This document shows, in pieces, positions 1 to 7,202 of a stretch of 22,069 nt of DNA (within the stretch, counting starts at the first letter, position 1; each line of letters starts with the position of its first letter). This stretch comes from CAG-492 sp035388585 (lineage in GTDB: Bacteria; Bacillota; Clostridia; TANB77; CAG-508): positions 1 to 22,069 of the forward strand of contig DAOOQE010000021.1 in assembly GCA_035388585.1 (NCBI GenBank). The letters run 5' to 3'. The position numbers and the translations under genes are program-made. Under the pieces are notes generated by a model that ran no database searches, was not told the DNA's origin, and saw nothing but the letters and a program-made list of their open reading frames with translations.

Positions 1-51
1 GCCTACGATATTTGCGGGTTACCCTGCTGAGAAAATAGGTTGTTGCCAGAT
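1..51 (+). rRNA. rrf: 5S ribosomal RNA, 3' part
   Basis: The window opens inside a 5S rRNA. The block GGTTACCCTGCTGAGAAAAT followed by AGGTTGTTGCCAGA matches the conserved 3' half of bacterial 5S rRNA (helix IV/V region and the closing helix I strand ending in TGCCAGA). The 5' part lies upstream of the window. A tRNA gene follows directly, so this is the distal end of an rrn operon. The exact 3' end is estimated. Confidence 0.85.
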
Positions 52-61
52 TTTTATTTAT

Positions 62-137
62 TCCTCTTTAGCTCAGTTGGTAGAGCGCTCGGCTGTTAAC
101 CGATAGGTCGTTGGTTCGAGTCCAACAAGAGGAGCCA
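62..137 (+). tRNA. tRNA-Asn (anticodon GTT)
   Basis: A complete cloverleaf is visible. The acceptor stem TCCTCTT (62-68) pairs with AAGAGGA (127-133), the discriminator is G134 and CCA is encoded at 135-137. The D-arm contains AGCTCAGTTGGTAGAGC, the anticodon loop is CTGTTAA with GTT reading Asn codons, and the T-arm contains GGTTCGAGTCC. It lies about ten bases after the 5S end and is probably cotranscribed with the rRNA operon. Confidence 0.97.
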
Positions 138-142
138 ACTAG

Positions 143-167
143 CGGACGATTTATTCGTCCGTTTTTT
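143..167 (+). terminator. rho-independent terminator of the rrn-tRNA operon
   Basis: CGGACGA (143-149) pairs perfectly with TCGTCCG (155-161) around a 5-nt loop and is followed by six T residues. It is a GC-rich stem in a very AT-rich context, six bases after the tRNA CCA. Confidence 0.93.
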
Positions 168-276
168 ATGCTTGTTTTGCTTGAGATATGTATTATTAAG
201 CAATAATAAAATCAGTGTAAATTGTAAAAGTTAATGCCAAATGGTAATAAACGATTATAAAAAATATCTATTAATG

Positions 277-305
277 TTGTAATTTTAATTAAAAAATGAT
301 AGAAT
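277..305 (+). promoter_or_regulatory. putative sigma-A promoter for murB
   Basis: TTGTAA (277-282) and TAGAAT (300-305) are separated by 17 bases, close to the TTGACA/TATAAT consensus. The site lies about 35 bases before the murB start and just downstream of the rrn terminator, so murB needs its own promoter. Chance matches are common in such AT-rich DNA. Confidence 0.5.
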
Positions 306-340
306 TACATCATTAGGTAAAACCTATTAGGGAGGTAAAA

Positions 341-1390
341 TTGGACAAAAATAATATATATGAAGAATTACAAAAATTAATAAAATCATCAAATATTTTT
401 GTTGATGAACAAATGAAAAACCATACTTCTTTTAAAATTGGAGGTGTTGCTGATTTTTTTATAAAAGCAAAAACTATTAATGAAGTAGAAAAAGTAGTAA
501 AATTTGCAAAAGAAAATAATATCCTATTAACAATAATAGGAAATGGAAGTAACCTATTAGTAAAAGATAATGGGATAAGAGGAATTACCTTAAAAGTTGA
601 CATTAATAATATTGAGATAGATAAAAATACAGTTGAATTCGAAAAAAAAATAAATGAAATAAAAAATAGTAATATTGAAAAGGATGATAATAATTTAAAT
701 AAGGTTAATAATATAAATAGTAAAGATAATGTTTCAATTAAAAAAAATTCTAATATAGACAATAAAAACGTTATTGTAACGGTTGGTGCAGGAGTTAAAT
801 TAGCTATTTTAGCTCAAAAACTTTTGGATAAATCAATTTCAGGTTTTGAATTTGCATGTGGAATTCCTGGAACAATTGGTGGGGCAATTTATATGAATGC
901 AGGAGCCTATGGCACAGAATTTAAAGATATTGTAATAGAGACTAAATACATTGATAAAAATGGAGTTATTCATTGTATAAATAATGAACAAAATAAATTT
1001 GGATATAGAGATAGTATTTTTAAAAATGAAAGATTTATAATTTTAGAATCAAAATTAATATTAAAAAAACAAGATAGTAAAACGATAATTAAAGAAAAAA
1101 TGGATGAATTATTAAAAGATAGAAAATTAAAACATCCAGCCTATCCAAGTGCTGGAAGCACTTTTAAAAGAGGTGAAGACTTTATTACATCAAAATTGAT
1201 AGATGAAAGTGGATTAAAGGGGTACAAAATTGGTGGAGCACAAGTTTCTGAAAAACATGCTGGTTTTATAATCAATGCAGGAAATGCAACAGCTCAGGAT
1301 GTTATTGATTTAACTGAATATGTTAAAAAAACAGTTAGAGAAAAATTCGGAAAAGATATTTATCTAGAAGTTGAAATTGTAGGTGAATAA
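341..1390 (+). CDS. murB: UDP-N-acetylenolpyruvoylglucosamine reductase (MurB)
   Basis: MurB is the cytoplasmic FAD/NADPH enzyme that reduces UDP-GlcNAc-enolpyruvate to UDP-MurNAc in peptidoglycan precursor synthesis. The FAD-binding motifs NHTSFKIGGVADFF (27-40) and GNGSNLLV (68-75) are present, as are GIPGTIGGAIYMNAGAYG (174-191), YRDSIF (222-227, catalytic-type Arg223) and AGSTFKR (271-277) with the proton-donor Ser273 typical of the short Ser-type MurB. EVEIVG at the C-terminus carries the conserved Glu. The TTG start follows GGGAGG (330-335) at good spacing. At 349 residues it is about 45 longer than usual, because an Asn/Lys-rich low-complexity insertion occupies residues 97-141, within the FAD domain. 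It is followed after 75 bp by yvcK, as in many Clostridia, but without the rapZ gene that normally lies between them. Confidence 0.96.
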   Translation: MDKNNIYEELQKLIKSSNIFVDEQMKNHTSFKIGGVADFFIKAKTINEVEKVVKFAKENNILLTIIGNGSNLLVKDNGIRGITLKVDINNIEIDKNTVEFEKKINEIKNSNIEKDDNNLNKVNNINSKDNVSIKKNSNIDNKNVIVTVGAGVKLAILAQKLLDKSISGFEFACGIPGTIGGAIYMNAGAYGTEFKDIVIETKYIDKNGVIHCINNEQNKFGYRDSIFKNERFIILESKLILKKQDSKTIIKEKMDELLKDRKLKHPAYPSAGSTFKRGEDFITSKLIDESGLKGYKIGGAQVSEKHAGFIINAGNATAQDVIDLTEYVKKTVREKFGKDIYLEVEIVGE

Positions 1391-1465
1391 ACTATACTTT
1401 TTAAGATTAGTAATTAAAATCAAAGATTAATAAAAATATAAATGGCAAATTAAGAAAGGGTAAAT

Positions 1466-3325
1466 ATGAGCAGTAAAAATAAAATGAATGGATTTTTAAA
1501 GTGGTTTAGAAAAGGGGCAAAATTAAAAAGATGGATGTTACTTATTTTAATAGGAGTAGCATCAACTTGTTACGCTGTTGCTGAAATAATTACTATGCCA
1601 GCATTAAGCATAATAGGTGTTTTAAAAGTTATAGCAAGTTTTGTATTTGGATTTTTAGCAATTGTTGTAGGAATAGTTTTTATACAAAAAAGAACTTTAG
1701 AGTTACTTGTAAAAGATAGTGATCAAAGAGAAGATGATCATGTTAAATCATTAATATTTAATAAAAAAGTTTATAATCAAGGTCCTAAAATTGTTGTTAT
1801 TGGTGGTGGTTCAGGATTAAATACAGTTCTAAAGGGGCTAAAAAAATATACAGATAATATTACAGCAATAGTAACTGTATCAGATTATGGAGAAAAGTCT
1901 ACAGATTCAAGAAAACTACTACAAACCTTACCATTAGATGATATAAAAGAAAGTTTAGTGGCATTGTCTAGCAATGATGAATTAATGGAGGATATATTAA
2001 ATTATGAATTCACAGATGGAAAATTAGCATCATTATCATTAGGAGATATATATTTGCTAGCTATGCAAAAATATTATAACGATTTTCCAAAAGGTGTTGA
2101 GGCTACCAGAGAAATATTAAATATAACTGGAAAGGTTTTACCAGTGACAATGGAGCCAATACAAATATGTGCAGAGTTAGAGGATGGAACAATTATAGAA
2201 AGTAGAGATAAAATTGCAGATATAGTTGGTAAAAAGAAAAGTAAAATAAATAGAATTTTCATATCGCCTACAAATTGCCGTCCAGCTCCTGGAGTAATTG
2301 AATCAATTCAAGAAGCAGATGCAATAATTATTGGACCAGGTAAATTATATACAAATATAATTCCAAACCTTTTAGTTAAAGGCGTTACAAGAGCTATAAA
2401 AGAATCTAAAGGATTTAAGGTATATATTAGTAATATAATGACTGATCCAGGTCAAACAGATGATTTTAAATTATCAGATCATTTAAAAGCAATTAATGAT
2501 CATACTGGAAATATTGGAATTTTAGATTATTGTATTTATGATACTGGAGATATTGTTCCAGAATATATTAGAAGATATAATAAAGAAGGAGCAGATTTAG
2601 TTGAACAAGATGTTTCTAAATCTAAGGAGCTTGGAATAAATTTAATTAAAAGGGATCTTGCAACATCAGATGGTGAGTTTATAAGACATAATTCTGATGC
2701 AATTGCCTCTTCAATAATAGAATTAATTTGTGAGGATCTTAAATTTCAGGATAAACAAAATGATCCACAATATTTAATATTACATAACAGATTAAAATCA
2801 ATAAATAAAAAGATTGATAAAACTAATGTGAAAAAGGAAAAGAAGAAAAGGAATACAAATTCAAAAAATAAGAAAAAAAGTAAGTTTTTAAATAAATATG
2901 AAGAAAGAATGGATTCAATAAAACAATCAGATGAAAAAACAAAAAAACATAAAGAACATCATATATTTGGAAGCAAAAATAAAGATGCTAACAAAGCATC
3001 TACAAAAAAAACAAATAATAATATTTTTGGAACAAAACAAAAAAGTAAAATAAATGGTTCAAATATAAGTAATTCTGATAAAACAAATAAATCTGTAAAT
3101 TCTAGAGAAGATAAAAATAAATATAATAACTTTGAAAAAAACATAATTAAGCAAAGAACCAAAAGTGCAATACTAGAAAATAAAGGTACAGTTAGGAATT
3201 CAATATTAAAAAATGATTTAAATGACACAGAATTAAAACCTTCTAGAAAACCTAGTTCTCCAGTTGTAAAAAGGGGAAGTCAGTTATTATCAACAGATAG
3301 AAAAAATATAAACAAAATCGATTAG
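1466..3325 (+). CDS. yvcK: YvcK-family protein, membrane-anchored, divergent, with Lys/Asn-rich tail
   Basis: YvcK (CofD-like fold) proteins bind UDP-sugars and control cell wall and carbon metabolism. Two hydrophobic segments (about residues 24-42 and 48-73) precede the CofD-like domain (107-435), an arrangement I recall from clostridial YvcK. GGGSGL (113-118) begins the nucleotide-binding loop, and GPGKLYTNIIPNLL and NIMTDPGQT follow. Several family-invariant positions differ. The usual ADDGGSSG loop reads SDYGEKST (139-146), the GHSLGN segment reads ASLSLGD, and GPGSLYT reads GPGKLYT. Residues about 440-619 are a hydrophilic Lys/Asn/Ser tail, absent from typical YvcK of 320-450 residues, with two related units HIFGSKNK and NIFGTKQK. 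The ATG follows AAGAAAGGG. Neither rapZ nor whiA flanks it. It may be an active YvcK with altered ligand specificity or a decayed paralogue. Confidence 0.85.
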   Translation: MSSKNKMNGFLKWFRKGAKLKRWMLLILIGVASTCYAVAEIITMPALSIIGVLKVIASFVFGFLAIVVGIVFIQKRTLELLVKDSDQREDDHVKSLIFNKKVYNQGPKIVVIGGGSGLNTVLKGLKKYTDNITAIVTVSDYGEKSTDSRKLLQTLPLDDIKESLVALSSNDELMEDILNYEFTDGKLASLSLGDIYLLAMQKYYNDFPKGVEATREILNITGKVLPVTMEPIQICAELEDGTIIESRDKIADIVGKKKSKINRIFISPTNCRPAPGVIESIQEADAIIIGPGKLYTNIIPNLLVKGVTRAIKESKGFKVYISNIMTDPGQTDDFKLSDHLKAINDHTGNIGILDYCIYDTGDIVPEYIRRYNKEGADLVEQDVSKSKELGINLIKRDLATSDGEFIRHNSDAIASSIIELICEDLKFQDKQNDPQYLILHNRLKSINKKIDKTNVKKEKKKRNTNSKNKKKSKFLNKYEERMDSIKQSDEKTKKHKEHHIFGSKNKDANKASTKKTNNNIFGTKQKSKINGSNISNSDKTNKSVNSREDKNKYNNFEKNIIKQRTKSAILENKGTVRNSILKNDLNDTELKPSRKPSSPVVKRGSQLLSTDRKNINKID

Positions 3326-3350
3326 TTGATTTTGATTTTAAGGTATTATT

Positions 3351-3393
3351 CTATTATTTTAATTTTATTTTAAAATAATAGAGAAGGTTTTTT
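3351..3393 (+). terminator. probable terminator after yvcK
   Basis: CTATTATTTTAA (3351-3362) pairs perfectly with TTAAAATAATAG (3370-3381). A six-T run at 3388-3393 lies six bases after the stem. The stem is AT-rich, so efficiency is uncertain. Confidence 0.55.
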
Positions 3394-3403
3394 AAGGTTA
3401 TTA

Positions 3404-3560
3404 AACAATAAAACAAGTAAAATAGAAATTAACAATAAAAAAATAAAATAGAAATTAACAACAAAATATAAAATAGGAATTAACAATAAAATATAAAATA
3501 GAAATGAACAACAAAGTATAAAAGAGGAATGAACAATAAAAACATAAAAGAGGAATGAAC
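3404..3560 (+). repeat. 25-27 bp tandem repeat array carrying repeated RBS/start signals
   Basis: Six units of 25-27 bp (starting at 3404, 3431, 3457, 3482, 3507 and 3532) run into a partial seventh at 3558. Each begins AACAAYAAA and ends in a purine block that changes from AATAGAAATT in the early copies to AAGAGGAATG in the last two. The last unit therefore supplies the Shine-Dalgarno sequence and start of the downstream debranching enzyme. The array sits in the mRNA leader of that gene. Confidence 0.92.
3529..3558 (+). other. nine-codon leader minicistron overlapping the debranching enzyme start
   Basis: An ATG at 3529, preceded by AAGAGGA from the fifth repeat unit, opens nine codons (Met-Asn-Asn-Lys-Asn-Ile-Lys-Glu-Glu). 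It ends in TGA at 3556-3558, which overlaps the ATG at 3555 of the next gene as ATGA. It arises from the tandem repeat and could be translationally coupled to the gene or be incidental. Confidence 0.35.
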
Positions 3561-5645
3561 AAAAAAATGATTTATAAAAAAAATGAATTGAATTTAAAAA
3601 AAGGAATAAATAAAGAGTGGATTATAACTAATGGAATAGGTGGATATTCGAGTGGTACAATTATAGGTATAAATACTAGAAAATACCATGGTTTGTTAGT
3701 AGCACCATTAAATCCACCAGCTAAAAGATTTCTTATATTATCAAAAGTTGATGAAAGTATAGAAGTTGATAGAAAAAAATATGATTTATCATCAAATATG
3801 TGTAATGACTATGTATCAGAGGGATATAAATATTTAGTTAAATTTGAAAAGGATTATATACCTGTTTTTAGATATCAATTAAAAGGTATTAAAATTGAAA
3901 AATCAATATGTATGGAACATGGGAAAAATACAGTCGTTGTTCTTTACAGAATTTTATCAGAAAAAGATGCAAAATTCACAGTTGCACCACTAATCAATTT
4001 TAGAGATTTTCATACAATAAATAGTTCACATAAATTTCAACTAGAACAAGATATAGACGGTAGAAAAGTTAAGATTATTGTTGATGGAGAAAACAAAACT
4101 CCTGTGTATATTAATTTATCTGATGGAAGATATGTAGAACATGAAAATGATAGATTTAATAATATGTTCTATAAAGAAGAAGCTAATAGAGGTTTTTATC
4201 CTGAAGAAAATCATGCAGTACCTGGTAGATATGAGGTATTAATAAAATCAGGAAAAGAGAAGATAATTACATTTGCATGTTCATTGTCTCCTGACGTAGA
4301 AAATATTAATGGTCAAGAAATAATAAAAAATGAAATACATAGAATTGATACTCAGATAAAAGAAGTATCAGAAGTTTTAAAGAATGAAAGTATCAATAAT
4401 CAAAAGTTAAATAGTGAAAGTATTAGTAGTAATGAAAAAATTATTAAGGAAAATATAAATCAAGAATTAGTAAAAAAATATGTAATTGCTTCAGATAATT
4501 TTATTGTTTATAGGCCCTCATTCAGGTTACATACATTGATTGCAGGTTATCCATGGTTTTTAGATTGGGGAAGAGATAGTTTAATATCGTTAGAAGGAAT
4601 TGCCTTGATTTCAGGAAGATATCAAATAGCCAAAGAAATATTATTAACTTTAGTTAAGGGAGAAGAAGGTGGATTAATTCCAAATGGATATTCTGGTTTT
4701 GATAGTAGACCTCTATATAATAGCGTGGATAGTTCATTATTATTATTTGAACAAGTAAAAAAATTCTTGAATTACACTCAGGATTATAAATTTATAAAAT
4801 CTAAAATTTATCCTACTTTGTTAAAAATAATAGTATCATATAAAAAAGGAATAGATATAGATAATAACAATATAATTGTTGATAAAGATAATTTAGTTAG
4901 TTCAGGAACAAAACAGACTCAAAATACATGGATGGATGCTAAAATAGGTCAAAAAGCTGTTACACCTAGAAATGGAAAAGCTGTAGAAATAAATGCAATG
5001 TGGTACAATGCTTTAAAAATAGCTGAGGAACTTTGCATAGAATTTGATAATCCTGAGTTTGCAAAAAAATGTTCTAATATAGCAAAAAAATGTAAAAAAA
5101 GTTTTGAAGAACAGTTTTATAATCCAGAAAAACAATGTTTATTTGATGTTATAGGTGATGATAAAATACGACCAAATCAATTATTTGCTTTAGGCTTATC
5201 ATATCCAGTTATAGAAATGTCAGATTCAAAAGCTAAGGAAATTTTTAATGTAGTTACAAAAAAATTATTAAATGATTATGGATTAAAAACCCTAGCTAAA
5301 GGTGAAGATAAGTATGTTGAAGTGTATGAAGGTGATGAAACAAAAAGAGATATGAGTTATCATCAGGGTATTACATGGCCATGGCTTTTAGGAATTTATG
5401 TTGATGTTTATAAAAAAATTATTTCATTTGAAAAAGATGAAAAAAATAAGAAAATACTAATAGATTCGTATAATAAATTAAAAAGTCGAATTTATAATAA
5501 TTTTGTATATGAGCTTGAAAAAGGTAAATCAGTAGGTAATATTTCAGAAATTTATGATTCAAAAAAACCATTTGAATCTAAAGGTGCATTTGCTCAATGC
5601 TGGAGTGTTGCGGAAGTATTTAGAATATTATTTAGCAAAGATTAA
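3555..5645 (+). CDS. glycogen debranching enzyme, amylo-alpha-1,6-glucosidase family (GH133)
   Basis: Amylo-alpha-1,6-glucosidases hydrolyse alpha-1,6 branch points in glycogen-type glucans. The N-terminal beta domain shows NGIGGYSSGTIIG (26-38) and NTRKYHGLLVAPLNPP (40-55). The catalytic (alpha/alpha)6-barrel domain shows YPWFLDWGRDS (332-342) with the conserved acidic residues of DWGRD, WMDAKIG (459-465), TPRNGKAVEINAMWYNAL and SYHQGITWPWLLG near the C-terminus. At 696 residues it is slightly long, because about 30 low-complexity residues (Asn/Ser/Glu/Lys, 272-302) separate the two domains. The ATG at 3555 lies only one base after AGAGGA. The in-frame ATG at 3567 (residue 5) begins MIYKKNEL, which resembles where other clostridial members begin as I recall them, and may be the true start. 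The 3' end is tandemly duplicated downstream. Confidence 0.94.
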   Translation: MNKKMIYKKNELNLKKGINKEWIITNGIGGYSSGTIIGINTRKYHGLLVAPLNPPAKRFLILSKVDESIEVDRKKYDLSSNMCNDYVSEGYKYLVKFEKDYIPVFRYQLKGIKIEKSICMEHGKNTVVVLYRILSEKDAKFTVAPLINFRDFHTINSSHKFQLEQDIDGRKVKIIVDGENKTPVYINLSDGRYVEHENDRFNNMFYKEEANRGFYPEENHAVPGRYEVLIKSGKEKIITFACSLSPDVENINGQEIIKNEIHRIDTQIKEVSEVLKNESINNQKLNSESISSNEKIIKENINQELVKKYVIASDNFIVYRPSFRLHTLIAGYPWFLDWGRDSLISLEGIALISGRYQIAKEILLTLVKGEEGGLIPNGYSGFDSRPLYNSVDSSLLLFEQVKKFLNYTQDYKFIKSKIYPTLLKIIVSYKKGIDIDNNNIIVDKDNLVSSGTKQTQNTWMDAKIGQKAVTPRNGKAVEINAMWYNALKIAEELCIEFDNPEFAKKCSNIAKKCKKSFEEQFYNPEKQCLFDVIGDDKIRPNQLFALGLSYPVIEMSDSKAKEIFNVVTKKLLNDYGLKTLAKGEDKYVEVYEGDETKRDMSYHQGITWPWLLGIYVDVYKKIISFEKDEKNKKILIDSYNKLKSRIYNNFVYELEKGKSVGNISEIYDSKKPFESKGAFAQCWSVAEVFRILFSKD

Positions 5646-5741
5646 TTTTTTAAAAATAAACAATTAATACTATAAGAAACAATTAATAATATTAGAATAT
5701 TATTTAGCAAAGATTAATTTTTTAAAAATAAACAATTAATA
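5620..5741 (+). repeat. 50 bp direct repeat duplicating the debranching enzyme 3' end
   Basis: Bases 5620-5669, which cover the last eight codons, the TAA stop and 24 bases of spacer, recur without a mismatch at 5692-5741 (period 72). The second copy lies outside any gene. Perfect identity indicates a recent duplication. Confidence 0.93.
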
Positions 5742-5850
5742 ATATAATAAAGAGTTAATAACAGAATAAACAATTAATAATAAAAGAAACAATCAATAAT
5801 ATAAGAAACAGTTAATAACAGAAGAAACAATTAATAATAAAGAAACAATT
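5661..5850 (+). repeat. 19 bp tandem repeat array between debranching enzyme and holA
   Basis: Units close to CAATTAATAATATAAGAAA occur at 5661, 5680, 5733, 5771, 5790, 5809 and 5828, with diverged copies such as AGTTAATAACAGAATAAA between them. The array fills most of the 291-bp spacer and is interrupted by the copied gene end. I see no gene, clear promoter or terminator in this spacer. Confidence 0.85.
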
Positions 5851-5936
5851 ACTGATTCTTTTGAATAACTAGAAAAAAGCTTTAAAATAATTGATTAATA
5901 ATAAAAGTAATAATATGCTTATTAAGGGGGATATGT

Positions 5937-6959
5937 ATGGCAATAGATAAATTAGAAAAAGATATTAAAGAAGAAAAATTAAATAATATTTATTTATTGC
6001 ATGGAACAGAAACATATCTTTTAGAAAATACAATTAAAAAAATTAAAAAGATATTTGGTGAAATTGTTCAAGGAATCAATTATATTATGATTGATGAAAA
6101 TAATTTAAATACTTTAATTTCTGAACTTGAAACACCATCTTTTGGATTTGAAAAAAAGTTAATTATAGTAAGAAATTCTGGATTGTTTAAAAAAGAAGGA
6201 AAAAAGAAAAATTTATTTTTAGAAGAATTAATTAAAAAAATATCTAATTACATATATGAAAATGAGCTAAAAATTAAAGAAAATAATATTTTGATTTTTA
6301 TTGAGTATGAAATCGAAAAAAATGAATTATATAAAACAATCGATAAAAAAGGAGAAATATTTTATTTCGAACAAGAAAAAATGCCGCAGCTTATTAAAAG
6401 AATAAAGGGTATTTGTTCAGCTTACAAAGTTACAATAGATGATTTAACAGCCCGATATTTTATAGAATGTTGTGGTACAAATATGCAAGATTTAGTAAAT
6501 GAAATAAGGAAATTAATAGAGTATACTGGAGAAAATGGTATAATTAAAAAAGAAGATATAGATATTTTATCAATAAAAAATCTTGAAAGTATTATATTTG
6601 ACTTAACTGATAACCTTGGTAAAAAAAATGTTAAAAAGTCTTTAGAAGTATTTAAAAATTTGATATATGCAAAAGAGTCAGCCCAAAAAATTTTATTTTC
6701 ATTGTACAATCATTTTAAAAAAATATATATAGTTAAATTATCTCAAAAATACAAAAAAAATCTGGATGAAACATTAAACCTAAAACCTAATCAAATGTTT
6801 TTAAAAAATAAATTTGTTAATCAGGCGAAATTTTTCGATGAAAATGAATTAAGAAAAATATTGGATGAGTTAATATTATTGGATTCTAATTATAAAATAG
6901 GATTAATAGACTTAGAAATTGGACTAGAATCAATTCTTTGTAGATATTGTAGTAAATAA
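5937..6959 (+). CDS. holA: DNA polymerase III delta subunit (HolA)
   Basis: HolA is the clamp-loader subunit that opens the beta sliding clamp. The sequence starts with the family pattern KLEKDIKEEKLNNIYLLHG followed by ETYLLENTIKKIK, where LLHGTETYLLE is the characteristic N-terminal delta motif. It continues with the mid-protein pattern IEYEIEKNELYKTIDKKGE and the C-terminal helical part NLESIIFDLTDNLGKKN followed by a KILFSLYNHFKK segment. At 340 residues it has the normal length for Firmicutes. The ATG follows AAGGGGG (5924-5930) at 6-base spacing. In Clostridia holA is typically followed by rpsT and gpr. Here a gpr fragment follows directly and rpsT is absent. Confidence 0.9.
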   Translation: MAIDKLEKDIKEEKLNNIYLLHGTETYLLENTIKKIKKIFGEIVQGINYIMIDENNLNTLISELETPSFGFEKKLIIVRNSGLFKKEGKKKNLFLEELIKKISNYIYENELKIKENNILIFIEYEIEKNELYKTIDKKGEIFYFEQEKMPQLIKRIKGICSAYKVTIDDLTARYFIECCGTNMQDLVNEIRKLIEYTGENGIIKKEDIDILSIKNLESIIFDLTDNLGKKNVKKSLEVFKNLIYAKESAQKILFSLYNHFKKIYIVKLSQKYKKNLDETLNLKPNQMFLKNKFVNQAKFFDENELRKILDELILLDSNYKIGLIDLEIGLESILCRYCSK

Positions 6960-6972
6960 AATTAATGAATAA

Positions 6973-7015
6973 AAAACCTCATTTATCAAAAAATAAATTT
7001 GAAAGTGAGGTTTTA
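6973..7015 (+). terminator. hairpin after holA overlapping a Shine-Dalgarno
   Basis: AAAACCTCA (6973-6981) pairs with TGAGGTTTT (7006-7014), with partial inner pairing, and T-rich sequence follows. It can act as the holA terminator. It also contains GTGAGG (7005-7010), which is positioned as ribosome binding site for the open reading frame at 7021, so it may mask that site. Confidence 0.55.
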
Positions 7016-7020
7016 TTTAT

Positions 7021-7191
7021 ATGTTAAATTTTAGAAATGATATTGCAGATGAGAGAAATGATCTATTTAAACAAGCTAACGGAATAGAAAAAAATGTTCC
7101 AGGTGTTGAGTTTACTGAAATTATTGAAAATAATAATATTAAAACAACAGTAGTTAATATTGTAGCAAGAGGAATAAATCTAAGTCTATAA
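7021..7191 (+). pseudogene. gpr: truncated remnant of germination protease gene gpr (N-terminal part)
   Basis: The frame encodes 56 residues: FRNDIADERNDLFKQANGIE near the start, then NVPGVEFTEI and NIKTTVVNIV. This fits the start of GPR, the spore protease that degrades small acid-soluble proteins: the family pattern is RTDLADE/RTDLAVE near residue 5, an acidic 'PGVE..E' stretch, then 'IK.TRV.I'. Full-length GPR is about 320-370 residues. Here a stop follows where the conserved 'GKP.G.Y.TI' segment should begin, and the minus-strand GH57 gene ends 11 bases later. The key Thr of RTD is Asn. Position after holA matches the clostridial holA-rpsT-gpr order, which supports the identification. It could alternatively be expressed as a short protein, since GTGAGG precedes the ATG. 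Confidence 0.7.
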
Positions 7192-7202
7192 AAAGTTTTG
7201 AT

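Noticed and set aside
313..762. 149-codon minus-strand frame opposite murB
   Set aside because: It lies wholly over murB, is Phe/Leu/Ser-rich as expected for the complement of Asn/Lys codons, and has no convincing start signals.
3404..3560. CRISPR-like array
   Set aside because: The units are contiguous, AT-rich and diverge gradually, with no unique spacers and no cas genes. It is a plain tandem repeat.
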